NCBI RefSeq assembly: GCF_001557535.2
Contig: NZ_CP014306.1
Coordinates: 1,798,001 to 1,862,000, forward strand
Reading direction: 5' to 3'
Origin: Burkholderia sp. PAMC 26561
GTDB lineage: Bacteria > Pseudomonadota > Gammaproteobacteria > Burkholderiales > Burkholderiaceae
DNA length: 64,000 bases
Positions 63,251-64,000 of this stretch are shown here, piece by piece. The position numbers and the translations under genes were made by a program. Position 1 is the stretch's first letter; each line of letters opens with the position of its first letter. Below the pieces are notes generated by a model. The model did no database searches and was not told the origin of the DNA. It worked only from the letters and a program-made list of their open reading frames with translations.

Positions 63251-64000
63251 ATGGCGATTCAATCCACAGCACCGTCCCAGGCAATCATTACGTCAGTCGG
63301 GTCAGCACAGAGCGGTGGTACGGCAGATAATAATCATCCAGTCATTACGGGTAAGGCCGATGCCGGTACCAAAGTCAATGTTTATGACGGCGTCAAGCTG
63401 ATCGGTACCGCGGATGTCGGCACGGACGGCACGTGGTCCTTCACCGTGCCTGATTCGCTTACGGTTAAAGCAGGCAAGCACACGTTCACCGCCGTTTCCA
63501 TGGACGGCGACGTGTGGGGTGCGACCTCCGCGCAGTTTGCAGTTACGCTGCCCGGCGGCGCACAAGTGCCGAACCCGCCGGTTGTCGATAGTTTCACCGA
63601 CAACGTAGGTCCGGTTACGGGTCCGATCACGGCCGGCACCACCACTGACGATTCGAAGCCGGCCATGAGTGGCACGGGTACCGCGGGCGACATCATCAAG
63701 CTGTATGACGGCGACAAGGTCATCGGTTCGGCGACGGTCGACCCCGCTGGCAAGTGGACAGTCCAGCCCAAGGACGCCCTGAGCGATGGCGCGCACGACG
63801 TCCACGTGACGGAGTCGAACGCAACCGGCGAAAGCGGTCCGACCTCGCCTATTCCGTTCACGGTCGACACCGTAACTCCGTCGACGCCGGTCATCAACGG
63901 CGCGACTGATAATGTCGGCTCGATCACGGGTTCCATCCCCGCTGGCGGCACGACCGATGACCCGAAGCCTGAATTCAGCGGCAAGGGCGACCCGGGCGAC
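63251..64000 (+). CDS. Large Ig-like repeat surface protein, 5' part, runs off window
   Basis: An open frame of 250 codons starts at ATG 63251 and continues past the edge, so its true length is unknown. It has no Sec signal peptide. After a short N-terminal region (1-30) come bacterial Ig-like units with KVNVYDGVKLIGTA and DIIKLYDGDKVIGSA cores and the recurring spacer DNVGPVTGPI / DNVGSITGSI at residues 117 and 220, a period of 103. Such proteins (BapA/LapA-like) are typical T1SS substrates with C-terminal secretion signals. The T1SS operon at 49-55 kb is the obvious exporter, by inference. Confidence 0.85.
   Translation, partial: MAIQSTAPSQAIITSVGSAQSGGTADNNHPVITGKADAGTKVNVYDGVKLIGTADVGTDGTWSFTVPDSLTVKAGKHTFTAVSMDGDVWGATSAQFAVTLPGGAQVPNPPVVDSFTDNVGPVTGPITAGTTTDDSKPAMSGTGTAGDIIKLYDGDKVIGSATVDPAGKWTVQPKDALSDGAHDVHVTESNATGESGPTSPIPFTVDTVTPSTPVINGATDNVGSITGSIPAGGTTDDPKPEFSGKGDPGD

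Overview
The window is chromosomal DNA from a high-GC betaproteobacterium. Gene content, gene order and protein sequences point to Burkholderiales, most likely the Burkholderia/Paraburkholderia/Caballeronia group. Most of it is conserved housekeeping sequence. Accessory features are concentrated at about 22.5-23.4 kb, 31.5-33.1 kb and from 49 kb to the right edge.

Layout. 0-8.9 kb: glnE (nitrogen control), a decayed VapC-type toxin fragment, the nadK-recN pair (minus strand), then hrcA, hemH and hslR (plus). 8.9-15.9 kb: a small secreted-protein ORF, then the chaperone block grpE-thioredoxin-dnaK-dnaJ, with sigma32-like promoters before grpE and dnaK, and a fused pabB-pabC folate gene. 15.9-21.2 kb, all minus: panB, a deoxynucleoside kinase, folK, pcnB, an HAD phosphatase and hda. 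purM reads divergently. 22.5-23.4 kb: a large imperfect inverted repeat next to a GC-rich tandem repeat. 23.4-28.9 kb, minus: an SNF2/SWIM helicase, pncC, pgpA and thiL. 29.1-31.4 kb: maeB. 31.5-33.1 kb: a candidate structured small RNA, then a lipoprotein ribonuclease overlapping its barstar-type inhibitor. 33.1-48.7 kb: rsmE, a VOC protein, tkt-gap, fur, bamE, dapB, an ExbB/ExbD pair, leuS-lptE-holA-proA-hemJ and cutC.

49.3-57.0 kb: a complete type I secretion operon (ABC transporter with a degenerate C39 domain, HlyD-type adaptor, TolC-type outer membrane protein), followed by the C-terminal part of a trimeric autotransporter adhesin that has lost its start. 57.1-62.8 kb: an Entner-Doudoroff/gluconate island: hexR (minus) divergent from edd-eda, then gntP-gntK. 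Two HexR-like operators sit on the two divergent promoters. 63.25 kb to the edge: the start of a large Ig-like repeat protein without a signal peptide, running off the window. It is the natural candidate substrate of the type I secretion system 8 kb upstream.

How they work together: hrcA, grpE, dnaK, dnaJ and hslR form a heat-shock neighbourhood. pabBC and folK serve folate synthesis. tkt, gap, edd, eda, gntP and gntK cover sugar catabolism, and maeB links it to the TCA cycle. The T1SS, headless adhesin and Ig-repeat protein suggest a surface-adhesion or biofilm locus split by a sugar-acid operon. All functional calls come from reading the translated sequence and recognising motifs; no database search was run.
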